Shown here one piece after another: positions 12,623-25,644 of a stretch of DNA of 64,000 nucleotides. The stretch lies in NCBI GenBank assembly GCA_019914945.1, contig CM034100.1, positions 14,147,096 to 14,211,095 of the forward strand, read 5' to 3'. Source of the DNA: Typha latifolia. Its lineage: Eukaryota > Streptophyta > Magnoliopsida > Poales > Typhaceae. How positions within the stretch are numbered: the first letter of the stretch is position 1; each line of letters begins with the position of its first letter. The notes under the pieces were generated by a model. The model made no database searches. It had not been told where the DNA came from and saw nothing but the letters and a program-made list of their open reading frames with translations. The translations under genes were made by a program, and so were the position numbers.

Positions 12623-15600
12623 ACGCGAGGATGTCAACTAGATCAAGGGTTACATGATCATTGCAAATGGTATAAAGCTTCCATGCTACCAAACCTTGTT
12701 TGCCAAAGGTGACTAAACTCGGCGACCATTTTAGATATTATCTATTCTTCCCATGCCTGTGATACTGCATCACAAATCGATTGATCCCAAACCGTCCATG
12801 TTTTTTTCTCTCAACTGCTTATCTCTAATAGTAATAAAATGTTATAGATTATGAATTTTTTTAAAAATTTAAAAAAAAATTACAGATTATGAAGTACAGG
12901 ATTTCATATAAGTCAAGTTTAGTATTACACTAATTTTGTCAGTTCAACGCGTTGCCTCGGACTTGGATTCTTATGAATTGAAATGATTCTTTATATACAT
13001 ATTTCTAAATCCCTTTCATTATAGATCACTTTCATTATAGATCACTTCAAGTGAAAATGATCTATAAAGGTTTATTCACACAATCTGCTTTCTCCTGATA
13101 GCACCAATAGTCATCCCCAACTGACCCAAAAGAACCCAAATGGGAAAAACTAAGAAATCCAACAAAAGAACAAGCAACTGCAGCAGAGATCAAACCATAG
13201 TCACCAAAAAAAACGCCACTGAAACCCAGAAAAGGGACTGCAAGATGGAAAATTTACAAGAATTGAGGCCAACTCCATTAAAATAAGCAAATAAGCCTCC
13301 TCTTTTCTTTTCTTCCTTCTCTAATTTTCGAGCTACAACTCCATTAAAGCTCTCACCTTTGCCATTTTCTCGTGTAACAGAGGAGATAAGAGAGGGAGAG
13401 GAGAGAGAGGTTATGAGGTGGGCACCTAGAAAATATGAAGTTAAGTTAAAACGTTGAGCGATTTTTTCCCCCAAAAATCATTTTCTTTTCAAATATTTCT
13501 ATTAAGAACTGTTCTATAGACAATAATTTTTTAGACAAAATTTGTATTACTTTTAGAATAAATTTAAACAGTAGTAGTTTGGTAAATATTGTTTAGTTTG
13601 GTCAAAAAGTCTTACCAATACTATAGACTATATATATATTTTTTTTGTAAATTACGACTAATTCAGCATAACAACTCAAAAGACTGATAAAAAAAAAGTA
13701 TGTTAATTTTGTTCGTGCTCGTTCCAAGTTCGTATTGCACTCGTAATTTAAAAAGGACCACAAGCATTCTATATAGATGATGCTTCACATAGTGGCTTAC
13801 AGAGTTGTCTTAAAAAAAAATTAACATGTAGGCTTGTAGACTAAAACAATAGTCAGTTCCTTTGTTTTTGTAATCTATCTAACTAAATTCTAAGATACCA
13901 TATTATAGATTGAGTTCTACTGACTTATTCAACCTATATATTAAGTAGTGCTAACTTTTTTATTTGATTTATAATTAACCTACATGCTCAAAATATACCC
14001 GATTAATTTTTCGCAAAATATTCATAGCTAATTATTATTAAAACACATTTAAATGAATAAAATATTATTTTTCTTTGAAATTTTAGAGCATTAAATATTT
14101 ATGAACAACTTTTATCTTGTATAAGAGATTTTTTTTCTTATATTATAATATTGTGTAAAATATTAGATATTTTTTAACTATTTAAATAAGGTAAATGATT
14201 CAATAAGAACTATTAATTTCTCTCTCTATCGAACAGTTGAGATTAAATGATAGTAAATAACCAGTCATATGAACCGGAAGTATCATTCAATTTTCTAAAT
14301 TGTAAGGATAAATTAGTCATATTTTATTTCTCTCTCTTAGCTATCTATTTCTTATAAAAATAAAAGATAAAAATAAATTTGTAGAAGTTAACACTCCTAT
14401 TATTAAGGAAACAGATATCTTATATATCATTTAATTTATTAGCAAATAGAAATTATTGTTAATAACTAATTAGTTAGTATCGAATCATTGCTCAATAAAT
14501 AATCTCTAAGGACAAAATGATCTTTAACCTAATTTCGGCTTTTATGTGATTATGATATTTTAAAAACGGTAATTATAATATTTCAAAGATATTTAGTGAA
14601 GAATATCTATAAATCTAAAAAATTTATGGAGTCATTAAGCTCAGGCTCACGGTGAGGATTGGTATTTCAAAAGCAAACTTGACATGAGATTTTGAATACT
14701 TAATTACCTTTTATTCTGGCGCATTAATTATGCTATCATTAGAACTAATTACATGCTTAAAATATGTCTCTGATGCCATATTAATATAGCCAGTCGTTAG
14801 GCGTTTGGGAAGACCTATCATGCTTTAAGAATTTCCTTTTCAACCATAGGGAAAATAACATTTTTAAACAAATAAAATTCTCCTCTTTGCACTATAGTGT
14901 CGGTAAATTATATAATTTAGAACTATTTTAAGTAAATTTATACTGACGCAAAATTGTCATTGGTTAATCTAAGTTTATTTTTTAATTAGTTAGGTTTAAC
15001 TTGAAAGTTGGCAATAATATAAAAATTCTTTTTAAAAATAGAAGTTGCTAAAGAAACAAGAGCATTTATATGCGAGTAATGTAAGTGGTTTTGCACTTTG
15101 CAAATTACTCTATTTTTATTTTTCATTGCATAAACATCCAATTTATAATGTTTTCTGCCTAATTTATGTTTGCTTTATTGTTGGGTATAGAGGTAGACAT
15201 TTGCCTTCCATTTAACGCCGGTTTGTTATTTTTTTCTAGAAGAAAAAGATACATTTCCTCAATTAAGATAATATATTTTGTAAAAAATAATATATAAAAT
15301 GTTACTTTTTTTTCTTTATCTTTATATTACTAGCATTATATTTAAATAAACCTATTATTATCATTTTCACAAATCACATACAAGCTTGTATGCTAATCTA
15401 GTTTTTTTAATTTGATGTCATACTTAATTAAATATTACCTAAGACTTAAATTTGAACATACTAAATCCATAAATAATGCTCTAAATTCATAGAAAATGTT
15501 CTAATTTGTTGAAAATGCTCTAAATTCATGAAACTTGTACGAAGAGTACTTGGTACGAGGTAGAGTACATTTTCTATAAAAAAATTCTTTTAAATGATGT

Positions 15601-18050
15601 AATACATTGCTAAAAAAAGGTATATATATATATATATATATTATTCAGTGTTAATTTTTATTATTTGAATTTTAATTGATGTTAATTTAAATGCATTTGA
15701 AAATTTATTCAATCATTTATACAAATATCTCTTATAAAGATCTTCAAATTTGCTCTTAAGAGCTAACCATATATCTCGTACGAAGATATATATATATTCA
15801 ATGTTAATTTTGGTCATATTTTTATTATTTAAATTTTAATTAATGTTAATTTAAATGCATTGAAAACTTTATTGAATCTTATGAAGTTCTTCAAATTCAG
15901 TCTTAAGAGCTAACCTCATTGAAAAATAACAACTAGTTTTTTTTCATAGATAGAAATAGGTTGCCTAAAATATATTATAATCTACTAATAGATAATGTAA
16001 TTAGCTACTAAATATTTGTTACGCGTTAGATCTGGACTGATTTGGACGTAAGAAAATTATAAAAATGTAAATAGTAATAGTTTGAGATAGGATTCTAATG
16101 GCTTTGGTTAACAGTAAATATCTGACGTCATCGAAGGGTGACGGACGACCAAGAATGATGGTGGATAACTGTTAAGTAGGTGGCTGTTGTTTGTTAGCAG
16201 AGGAAGATTGTTAAGATTTAGAAGATCATAATGTTTATACGACTATAATTTAATCCTTAAAAGATAAAAACGATCTAACAGTTATAATAAAAAATAAAAA
16301 ATAAAAATAATTTGGCTAAACTCATATTTATTCAATAATAATTTATCAACACATGTCTACTCATATTTATAGAGTAAAAATCATATCGAATCGGATCTAT
16401 ATGCGGATTATTTGATTTATTTAAAATTTAAAATAATAAGATAAAACTAACTAACTAACTCAAATTAACTTGACTCGACTATGTTATCGAATTGTAACAA
16501 CTGATTTGTTAAACTATTATTTTCTATATAAAATGTTCTCACAGAAAGTGACTTATAAATCACTCTAAAGGAAGATAATTTACTTATCAAAGTACTAATT
16601 AACTAAAAATTTATTTTTTAGATGAGCACACGTGCATAACTCTTTTATTAGTTCTCACCACCTCATTTATTTTTTAGATGACTCGCTATCCGACCCGGAT
16701 CGGATTCCGATAAAAAAATTCTATCCAATTCGGATATGGATAGAATTTTTGAGAAAAATTCGTATACGGATTCGGATATGGGTCGAATATAATTTTTGGA
16801 TTCGGATACAATATCGAATATCCGTTTACCTGCATATTTTTTAAATAATGTACAGTTTTTAGTTTGCTTATTTAAATAGTAAATAATAATATTGTTACTA
16901 ATAATATGTTATATATATTATTTATAGAGATTAATTTCTCTAATTTTATAAATTTGACATACAAAAAAATTATTTGTCGTAAAACTCTTAATAATTTTGT
17001 GTTAATTATATCTAGATAAAATATTATAATTATTTTAAATTCAATCAATATCCGTTTATGATCCGATCCTCTATTCGAAAATTATCCGTATCCGTCCAAT
17101 ATCCGTATCCGGACTAAAAATATGGATCCAGATATGGGTTGAGCACTATCTGATCCGTATCCGATTCGTTTTCACCCCTACATATCGGTCGTATCACTAG
17201 TATTGATCGCCCATATTAGAACAGACTATTTTAATTACACAATATTTTTAAAATTATTTAAAATTAATAAAAAAATTTAAAAATAAAAATTAGTCACTTA
17301 TAAAGCCTAAAAACTTAATAAAATACTAACTCAAAACTATAATGAATTCTAATTTAAATTTGATGAAGTTTTATACTCGTGAATTACTACTATAGGATAA
17401 CAGTGCAAATAGATATCTTTTTTCATTGTTGTTTTGTAGCAGTAAGAAAAGCTGAGTTAAAAAATAGTGAAAAAGAGACAAATGAGAAATGTGAAAATTA
17501 ATTAAGTTCATCAAAGTGTGGAGCAACTCGAGAGCTCATTAACTTAGACTTCGAATAAGCTCAGTGAAATATAAGGGTGGAAGGAGAGTGTGCGAGAGCT
17601 AGTGGGTAAAAGCTGAAATTTTGAAAAAAAGACGGTTAAAGATATTGATTAGTAATATCTTATAAGTTAGATACATTTTGGATTCCATTTAAATTTTAAA
17701 AAAATAGTTTTGGCCAATAGGAACGAGTTTAGAGGTTCTAGGGTTGATAAGAATTATATAAACCGACGAAATTAATATAATATCAGATAAGTAAGAGGGT
17801 CAAATTATCATAAAAAAATAAAATAAAAGCATCATATAAAAGTGGACAAAAGTTCAGTAATTGACCTTTACTAATAAGAATGAGTTGGGTCCGAACTGGA
17901 TCCAGTATCCTATTCTCCTCAATCCCAAACGTGGGAAATGTGTTAATGGGCTACCGTCGTCAAGTTATCGGGTTCCACTGCCACCCTGCCGCAGTCCGAT
18001 AAGAATCTGGCTTCCGGAAGCACTAGAGGCAACTAACTACCCAGACCTGA
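12623..18050. other. AT-rich intergenic region between KEG and STELLO
   Basis: About 5.4 kb without a supportable gene. It has a (TA)n run at 15621-15641, near-duplicate segments around 15640-15740 and 15795-15895 (both with the ATTTAAATGCATT pattern and AAGAGCTAACC), and the hAT-like element at 16680-17180. A CTCTGATGCCATATTAA string near 14769 resembles a retrotransposon primer-binding site in reverse orientation. A 17-bp direct repeat, ATTTATTTTTTAGATGA, occurs near 16607 and 16664. Confidence 0.75.
16680..17180 (+). mobile_element. degenerate hAT-like non-autonomous element, copy 1
   Basis: One side is built of degenerate GGATCGGATTCCGA/TTCGGATATGG motifs and the other of their inverse, ending ...CCGATTCGTTTTCACCCCTA. 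That terminus is common on plant non-autonomous hAT-type elements. The core is AT-rich. The block 16857-16935 matches, in reverse complement, the core of the element at 27080-27530. I found no convincing 8-bp target duplication, so the left end may be truncated. The hAT assignment is inference from the terminus. Confidence 0.65.
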
Positions 18051-18093
18051 TAGTAAAAAAAGAAATCAACAAGTAGTCAGTCATCCAGCTTCC

Positions 18094-18292
18094 AATCTCT
18101 ACTTCTTCTTCCTTCTCCATTAATACCAACGAGCTGGAGTAGATCACAATACTCGTAGTATTGGGGGGGGGGGGGGGCGATAAAAAAAGAAAGAAAGCGA
18201 AACTTGAACTGAAAGCAAGAGAGTGAAAGAGAAATAGAGCTGGTCTCGTGTCGGCACTCACCAACCGCTACCACCCACTCCTTCAAATATAA
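18094..18292 (+). promoter_or_regulatory. probable STELLO promoter/leader: pyrimidine patch and weak TATA-like site
   Basis: A pyrimidine-rich stretch on the coding strand (18094-18119, CTACTTCTTCTTCC type) resembles the plant Y-patch. A weak AAATATAA lies at 18285-18292, 86 bp before the ATG. Without transcript data the start site is unknown, and the TATA-like site could instead be in the leader. Confidence 0.3.
18163..18177. repeat. (G)15 homopolymer upstream of STELLO
   Basis: Fifteen consecutive G residues lie 200 bp upstream of the STELLO start codon. The position fits the promoter or 5' UTR. Such a run is prone to length error in sequencing. Confidence 0.85.
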
Positions 18293-18377
18293 CCCCAAAA
18301 GAAAAACTCTCCCAATTCCATTTCACGGTTTCTCCGGCAGTCTAATTCCCCGTTCCCGTCAATTGCATCGCCGCAGA

Positions 18378-21300
18378 ATGCTAGTCCAAGAACGCTCCGG
18401 CCCGAAGCCGTTGAGCCGCCTCTCTCCCCCGTCCTCTCCTCGTCCCCCCAATCGCCGCATCGGCAAGAGCCTCGACTTCTCCGCCTGGGCTTCGGAGAAC
18501 GCGTACAAGATTGTGGCCGTATGTGTCCTCGCAGCCACCGTAGCCGCGCTCTTCTTCCTCCGCAACGCGGGGGACACCGCCGCGCTGCTCTGCTTCGAGA
18601 AGACCCAGTCCGCCGCCTCCGCCGCGGGGCGACGCATACCCTATCCCCAGATCTCGTGGTCCTCGGTCCCGCCGATCCGCCCGCTCGGGCCCTCCGCCGC
18701 TTCCCCCTACGCGTCGTTCCGCTCCGAGCGGTGGATCGTCGTCTCGGTGTCGTCGCCGCCCACCGACGAGCTCCGCGCCCTCGCGAGGATCAAAGGATGG
18801 CAGCTCCTGGCTGTGGGGAACTCACGCACGCCGGCGGATTGGGCGCTCAAAGGCGCCGTCTTTCTCTCTCTGGAGCAGCAAGCGCAGCTCGGCTTCCGGT
18901 CCGTCGACTTCCTCCCCTACGCCTCCTATGTCCGTAAGACCGTCGGCTACCTCTTCGCCATCCAGCACGGCGCCAAGATCATCTTCGATGCCGACGACCG
19001 GGCGGAGGTTATCGCCGCCGATCTAGCTAAGCATTTCGACATAGACCTGGTGGGCGAGGCCACCGCCAAGAAGCACCCCATCCTCCTCCAGTACAGCCAC
19101 GCCGACCCCAACCGAACGGTCGTCAACCCTTACGTCCATTTCGGTCAGCGGTCTGTGTGGCCGCGGGGTCTCCCGCTTGACCGCGTCGGCGATGTCGCCC
19201 ACGAGGAGTTTTACACGGAGATCTTCAGCGGGCGGCAGTTCATACAGCAGGGGCTATCGAATGGCCTGCCCGACGTTGACGCCGTCTTCTATTTCACCCG
19301 GAAGTCGTCGGGGATGGAATCGTTCGACATCCGGTTCGATGAGGATGCACCCAAAGTCGCCATGCCGCAAGGCATGATGGTGCCCGTGAATTCCTTTAAC
19401 ACCATCTTCCATTCGCAGGCGTTTTGGGGTCTCATGCTCCCTGTCTCAATCAGTTCGATGGCGTCGGATGTGATCAGAGGATACTGGGCACAGAGGATCC
19501 TATGGGAGATTGGCGGCTTTGTTGCTGTATATCCTCCGACCATCTATAGATTGGATAAGGCACAGGCCTCTCCCTTCTCAGAAGAAAAAGATCTCCATGT
19601 TAACGTCGGGCGATTGATCAATTTCCTCGTTTCATGGAGATCTAACAAGCAGACGCTGTTTGAGCGGATACTGCATCTGAGCTACGCAATGGCGGAGGAA
19701 GGATTTTGGACGGAGAAGGATGTGGAGTTCACGGCTGCATGGTTGCAGGACTTGCTCGCTGTCGGGTATCAGCAGCCGAGGCTCATGTCATTGGAGCTTG
19801 ACCGACCGAGGGCAACAATAGGGCATGGAGATAAGCAAGAGTTTATTCCTAAGAAGTTGCCATCGGTACACCTCGGGGTGGAGGAGACAGGGATGGTGAA
19901 CTATGAAATAGGAAATCTAATAAGGTGGAGGAAGCACTTTGGGAATGTTGTGCTGATCATGCATTGCAGTGGGCCGGTGGATCGCACGGCATTGGAATGG
20001 AGGTTGCTCTATGGTAGGATATTCAAGACAGTGATCATTCTATCAGAACAGAGCAATGCGGAACTTGCTGTGGAGCATGCCCAGTTGGTGCAAGCATACA
20101 AGTAAGTGGCTTTTGGATTGATTTCCTTTATTCTCATTATCTTTGCTTTGGATACAGTTATACGATGATAAATTTGCTTGAAATGCAACTAGAATCCTGC
20201 ATCTAATTACTGATAACTTGTAATTTTGCATCAGCAAACTCTGCATATTGATGATCTTCTTTCTTTTCTTTTCTTTGATTTGGTCAGGGTTCTGTGTCTT
20301 TTTTTTTTTTGGTTCTGTCAGTTCATTCTTCATGGAGCCAAATGATTGCATATATTTGGCATAACTTTTTAATCGTTACCAGTTATGCCACTCATTCGAA
20401 AGATTTCTATCTACAGAACTGTGTTTGTAGGCCTGTTAGATTTTGAGACTGATTTAAATATTTAATCATGGCATGCTTGTCGAATTTGTTTGTTGTGTGT
20501 ACACACTGGATGAGAAAAAGTGTTAAGGCCCGGTAGTCAGAAAGATGGAACCATATAGTATATGTCCAAGCAGAAGAGTTAATTGGTAGTTGCTAAGCAT
20601 GACATCAGTAAGGTGAATATGTTCATTGATACCAAAAGGTATGTCAAAAAACTAGTCTGTCCAATTGTACTAGCATCCTCCGAAATATACTCTTCTCAGC
20701 ATGATCCGCAAAATGCCGCGAATTAAAGGCAAGAAAGGAAGGTACTGTTAGGTTTGTGTGTATGCATGGAATTATAACTACACAAGAGATGGAAGCACAA
20801 GAGCATTAATGCTAAATCATAACATATCTTGATGATGGTGAGAATGAAACGTTATCAAGGCTTGAAATGCATGATTTGCTTTATTTTTAAAAATCGAACC
20901 TGTGTTGGTTACAGTGAGAAAGGGACACGATGAAGGTTTGGCTAGAACAAACTGCAGAACTGATGGTTCAAAACTTGAAATGACAACAGAAAAGAATTAC
21001 TTGATGACTACATGTTGCATCTCAAAGGTATCTAGTTCAAACAACTTGTCAGCAGAGAAGCTAGACTTATAAAGAGCAGTGGTATCTCATTTGCTTGCCT
21101 AGTTTTAATTCTTAATATTTGTTTGTGTTGCGAGAGTTTACAAATAAGTATATTCTCATTTGCTTGCCTATTGTTCATGAATTGTTAAGAGAGGGTTTCT
21201 TTGATAATGATGAGATCTTTGATTACTAGTTTAGATATAGATATGAACTAAAATTCCTAGAGCCAATCTAAGGATAGAGTATAATTGGTCTTAGGCATTC

Positions 21301-24300
21301 ACTTAGTCTTGAGGGTCTGAATGTGTACTATTTCCTTATGTAATTTCTCTGATAAGTTATGCAAGTTATGAGTGGATATGATCCTTTATTGCTTTGTTAT
21401 TGAGCTCACATCTTAGCATTGATTCCTCCATCCACCTTATCTTCATATCGTGGAGTTCCAGTTATGCTATAAAATATTTCTTTTCTCTGACTTGCTATGA
21501 TGGCTGGTCAAATTTTCATAAGTTATCCTTTTGTTAGTTGGAATCCTTCCATTCTACCATCATGAGTTATACCCTACTACTTAATTAATACCTATGCCAT
21601 TATAAACACCCCAAGAATATTTCCCTGACAATCTTGAATGTGATGGATTCTGCTTAAATGTCCTACTAATCAAAATTCGGTCAAAATTTAAGAACAAATC
21701 TAAATGGGAAGTATAAAATTGCACAACAGAACATGTTTTAGCATGAACAAGAGTACATATGTCAATAGCCTAGGAACTTTGTTGCTTTCGAATATTGAAC
21801 CTACATGTCACTTGAAGAGGTGATTGTTCCAAGTCATAGAAAAATCTCTTCCATAGTGAAGATACGGCTGCGTAAATCTTTCTCTCAGATTTCTCATCTT
21901 GCTTTGTGCACTAAGAAGCCGTTTTTCCTATCTGTGTCACACTACAAATCACAAGATGTAGGTGAAGGAAAGAATTTATCTTTGATTTAGAAGATCTTTA
22001 AGGTGAAGGAAAGAATTTATCTTTGATTCTGAAGATCATTATTCTGGGGGAAACTTTTATCTTGAGCTTCTTCTATGGAGGTGATTTACTATGAGGATTG
22101 CTACGCACCTACAAGAGTTACTTGAAATATTGGTATTTCAGCATACCATCTTTCTATAGCCTTGATAACTTCTTACAAGGATTATAACAAAATTAACGGT
22201 GTTTATTTTAAGAAATTATTTAGGCCTCGACCATATGGAACCATTTCCTCTTTGGGACCCTGCCACATAAATAGGGTTTCAAAGGTGGAGATTCTACGTC
22301 ATCTGGGAAATACTTTCCATTCTACTGATGAAGAGATCTGCCTTCTAGAGGAACAATGGAATTAACTAGTTTGATTGGATACCACTAGTGGATTGGTTTC
22401 CACTGTATTGGCTTGCCCTAAATGTGTGTAATTTGAGCCTTGAGGGTGCGGAAAAATCTATTGTTCCTTTTCTTTGAAATTTGAAAAGCATCCCTTTATC
22501 TCCTAGAGCATGTCACATGTTCCACCTTTTTTGTTGTCATCAAGTATGAATTCTATACTTTAATGTGAGATAAAAACATTATATATCTTAACCAATCTAG
22601 AAATTAAAGTCCTATATTTATTGGCATGTGTCACGCATGAGCTAATGATTTAATTCAACTCAAGCCAATACAATGGGAGTGGAATTCATGGAAGGGGAAG
22701 AGAAGAGCTTATGAAAGATATTTGTAGGATTTTTAATATACCGAGTCTTTTTGTGTGATTTCATCTCAATAGCATTTGTTGATCACCGTTGTTCTTGTTA
22801 TAGGAGAATAAAATCTCTGAGTAAAGTTTGGGTCTCCTCTTTAGATGGGTGAGAAGATTTAATAGGTTACCTATTTGTCTGAGCAAAGCACTTTACCATT
22901 TTCTAAGCCTGTGGGTAAACACTAAAGTATCAACTCCTTTTCAAACCATGACGCAGCCCATGTAATAACCTAATTACAGTCATGCCAGAGAATTTTTTAT
23001 ATCTTATTATCTGTTGCTATACCTAGAAGTGGAGTCTAGAGGGCTTCTCTCAGGAAGTTGCTAGTTTTGGTTAGAATCTGGTGGAGAAAGAAAGTTCCAG
23101 TTCAAGGATTCTAACACTATATTGATGCTCTGGCATATGAGCGAAGCAGTTGGATAGAAAAATCTCTTCCATAGTGAAGATAAGGCTGCGTAAATCTTTC
23201 TCTCAGATTTCTTATCTTGCTTTGTGCACTAAGAAGCCATTTTTCCTATCTGTGTCACACTACAAATCACAAGATGAAGGTGAAGGAAAGAATTTATCTT
23301 TGATTTAGAAGATCATTAAGGTGAAGGAAAGAATTTATCTTTGATTCTGAAGATCATTATTCTGGGGGAAACTTTTACCTTGAGCTTCTTCTATGGAGGT
23401 GATTTACTATGAGGATTGCTACGCACCTACAAGAGTTACTTGAAATATTGGCATTTCAGCATACCATCTTTCTATAGCCTTGATAACTTCTTACAAGGTT
23501 TATAACAAAAGGACCAGTTTATTTTAACAAATTATTTGGGCCTCAGCCATAGGGAACCATTTCCTCTTTGGGACCCTGCCACATAAATTGAGTTTCAAAG
23601 GTGGAGATTCTACGTCATCTGGGAAATACTTTCCATTCTACTGATGAAGAGATCTGCCTTCTAGAGGAACAATGGAATTAACTAGTTTGATTGGATACCA
23701 CTAGTGGATTGGTTTCCACTGTATTGGCTTGCCCTAAATGTGTGTAATTTGAGCCTTGAGGGTGCGGAAAAATCTATTGTTCCTTTTCTTTGAAATTTGA
23801 AAAGCATCCCTTTATCTCCTAGAGCATGTCACATGTTCCACCTTTTTTGTTGTCATCAAGTATGAATTCTATACTTTAATGTGAGATAAAAACATTATAT
23901 ATCTTAACCAATCTAGAAATTAAAGTCCTATATTTGTTGGCATGTGTCACGCATGAGCTAATGATTTAATTCAACTCAAACCAATACAAAGGGAGTGGAA
24001 TTCAGGGAAGGGGAAGAGAAGAGCTTATGAAAGATATTTGTAGGATTTTTAATATACTGAGTCTTTTTGTGTGATTTCATCTCAGTAGCATTTGTTGATC
24101 ACCGTTGTTCTTGTTATAGGAGAATAAAATCTTTGAGTAAAGTTTGGGTCTCCTCTTTAGATGGGTGAGAAGATTTAATAGGTTACCTATTTGTCTGAGC
24201 AAAGCACTTTACCATTTTCTAAGCCTGTGGGTAAACGCCTACCTCCGCTCATACAACTTGACTAAACGTAAGTATCAACTCCTTTTCAAACCATGACACA

Positions 24301-25644
24301 GCCCATGTAATAACCTAATTACACTCATGCAAGAGATTTTTTTTATATCTTATTATCTGTTGCTATACCTAGAAGTGGAGTCTAGAGGGCTTCTCTCAGG
24401 ATTCACATGTATACTTTCCATCAAAAATGGAAGATGCTAGTTTTGGTTAGAATCTGGTGGAGAAAGAAAGTTTCAGTTCAGGGATTTTAACACTATATTG
24501 ATGCTCTGGCATATGGGCGAAGCAGTTGGATAGTCAAGGGAGCATGTCATGCATCGTGTACTTATGTATCATTATGTAGAAATTTCAGAACTTTGAAGAA
24601 TTGCTAAACAATGAAGGACAAAATAGTTAAATCAGGAAAAAGAAACAGAAAACTCTTCTAAGAAGGAAGGTGCAGCCATTTACATGAATAAACTGATCCA
24701 ACTAGAGTGTGGTAATGTAGTGGAAGATGTGATAGTTGATAACTTTGATATAATTCAATGTGTGAAAACTTTCCGGGCCTTTGTTGATATAATTCAGTTA
24801 TTCATGAAAATAACAGTTATCACACTGTAGTTGGATCAGTCATTGCAATCTCTTTAGGGAACAACACATCTATTGTATCACTATGGCAAAATGTGCTATT
24901 CTCTAAAATTTGAAGTTTTAAAGTCCATTACTTTGTTGCTGCAGGTACTTGCCAAAGGTATTTGACCGATTCACTGGTGCTGAAGGATTTCTATTCCTTC
25001 AAGATGATGTGATTCTCAATTATTGGAATCTCCTACTAGCTGACAAGACGAAGCTATGGATAACAAACAAGGTACACGACTCCTCACACTTGCAGTAGCA
25101 TTATCTTATAATATTTGACAGTTTTATCCCATATCTTTTGAACAAACTTTCACCTTTTTCTTTTCAGGTCACGGATTCTTGGATTACTGTTCCAATAGAA
25201 GGCAACAAACAAGAATGGTTTGTGAACCAAGGGAACATGGTTAAGAAGGTGGTCAGCAGTTTCCCTGTTCATTTCCAGGTCAGTTACAAAGAGAGCATCA
25301 GCGAAGATAAGCTGATATTCTGCAGCAGCGAGTTATTCTATGTACCTGGACGATTTGTTAGCGACTTCAGTGACCTCGTTGGGATTGTTGGGGATCTAGG
25401 TATTCACCATAAAATTGCAGTGCCAATGTTTTTCCAGGCAATGGATTCACCACAAAATTTCGACTCGGATGCCCTTGCAAGAACTGTTTATAGGACAAAG
25501 CTTTCTGCAAATGATTCTCTCGCAACTATCTATACTGCTCAAGCACCAGCTGTCTTTCCATTGAAGGTGCAAAATGAAGTAGATTTCATAAAGCTTATCA
25601 GAATCATGGCCGTAGGAGACCCTCTTTTGATGGAATTGGTATGA
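18378..25644 (+). CDS. STL: STELLO-type Golgi glycosyltransferase-like protein (cellulose synthase assembly)
   Basis: Three exons encode 775 aa: 18378-20101, 24945-25071, 25168-25644. The family length is about 770. The start is the first in-frame ATG and gives the family's conserved MLVQ N-terminus; upstream in-frame TTG codons are not starts. It is a type II membrane protein with a cytosolic basic, proline-rich tail (1-40), a single membrane segment about 43-62, and a luminal domain with a DXD-like D-A-D-D at 204-207. Exon 2 carries the L-Q-D-D-V block typical of the C-terminal domain. Arabidopsis STL1 and STL2 reside in the Golgi, bind cellulose synthases and promote complex assembly; their donor substrate is not established. 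Exon 1 is GC-rich, exons 2-3 are AT-richer. Intron 1 is 4843 bp, mostly a tandem duplication; intron 2 is 96 bp. Whether this is the STL1 or STL2 counterpart cannot be told. Confidence 0.95.
21837..23154. repeat. 1.3-kb intronic tandem duplication, copy 1
   Basis: This unit begins TAGAAAAATCTCTTCC and ends GCGAAGCAGTTGGA. The same unit begins again at 23155, so the copies abut head to tail. Compared with copy 2 it lacks two pieces of about 30 bp, near 22920 and 23060, the first flanked by short direct repeats. It carries an internal 41-bp tandem repeat (21960-22000, 22001-22041). Short ORFs here have no recognisable product. Confidence 0.93.
23155..24533. repeat. 1.3-kb intronic tandem duplication, copy 2
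   Basis: Second unit, 1379 bp, about 61 bp longer than copy 1 through two insertions relative to it. It ends GCGAAGCAGTTGGATAG, matching the junction between the copies. Apart from the indels the copies differ by scattered single bases, so the duplication is young. Both lie inside STELLO intron 1. Confidence 0.93.
24692..24840. repeat. hairpin-forming inverted repeat in STELLO intron 1
   Basis: The arms at 24692-24715 and 24817-24840 are 24 nt long and pair at 22 positions (left arm starts ACTGATCCAACTA). The 101-bp loop holds two copies of TTGATATAATTCA (24745, 24784). It ends about 100 bp before the exon 2 acceptor. It could be a small foldback MITE or a local rearrangement. No target duplication is visible, and the long unpaired loop argues against a typical miRNA precursor. 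Confidence 0.6.

Noticed and set aside
16632..16844. Short open frame rich in R-I-R-I-R
   Set aside because: Produced by the GGATTCGGATATGG repeats of the hAT-like element, not a gene.
21805..22365. Short open frames in the STELLO intron duplication
   Set aside because: Not preserved in the second copy and without any motif.
24692..24840. miRNA precursor interpretation of the hairpin
   Set aside because: Arms of 24 nt with a loop of about 100 nt and little pairing beyond them; a repeat is the simpler reading.
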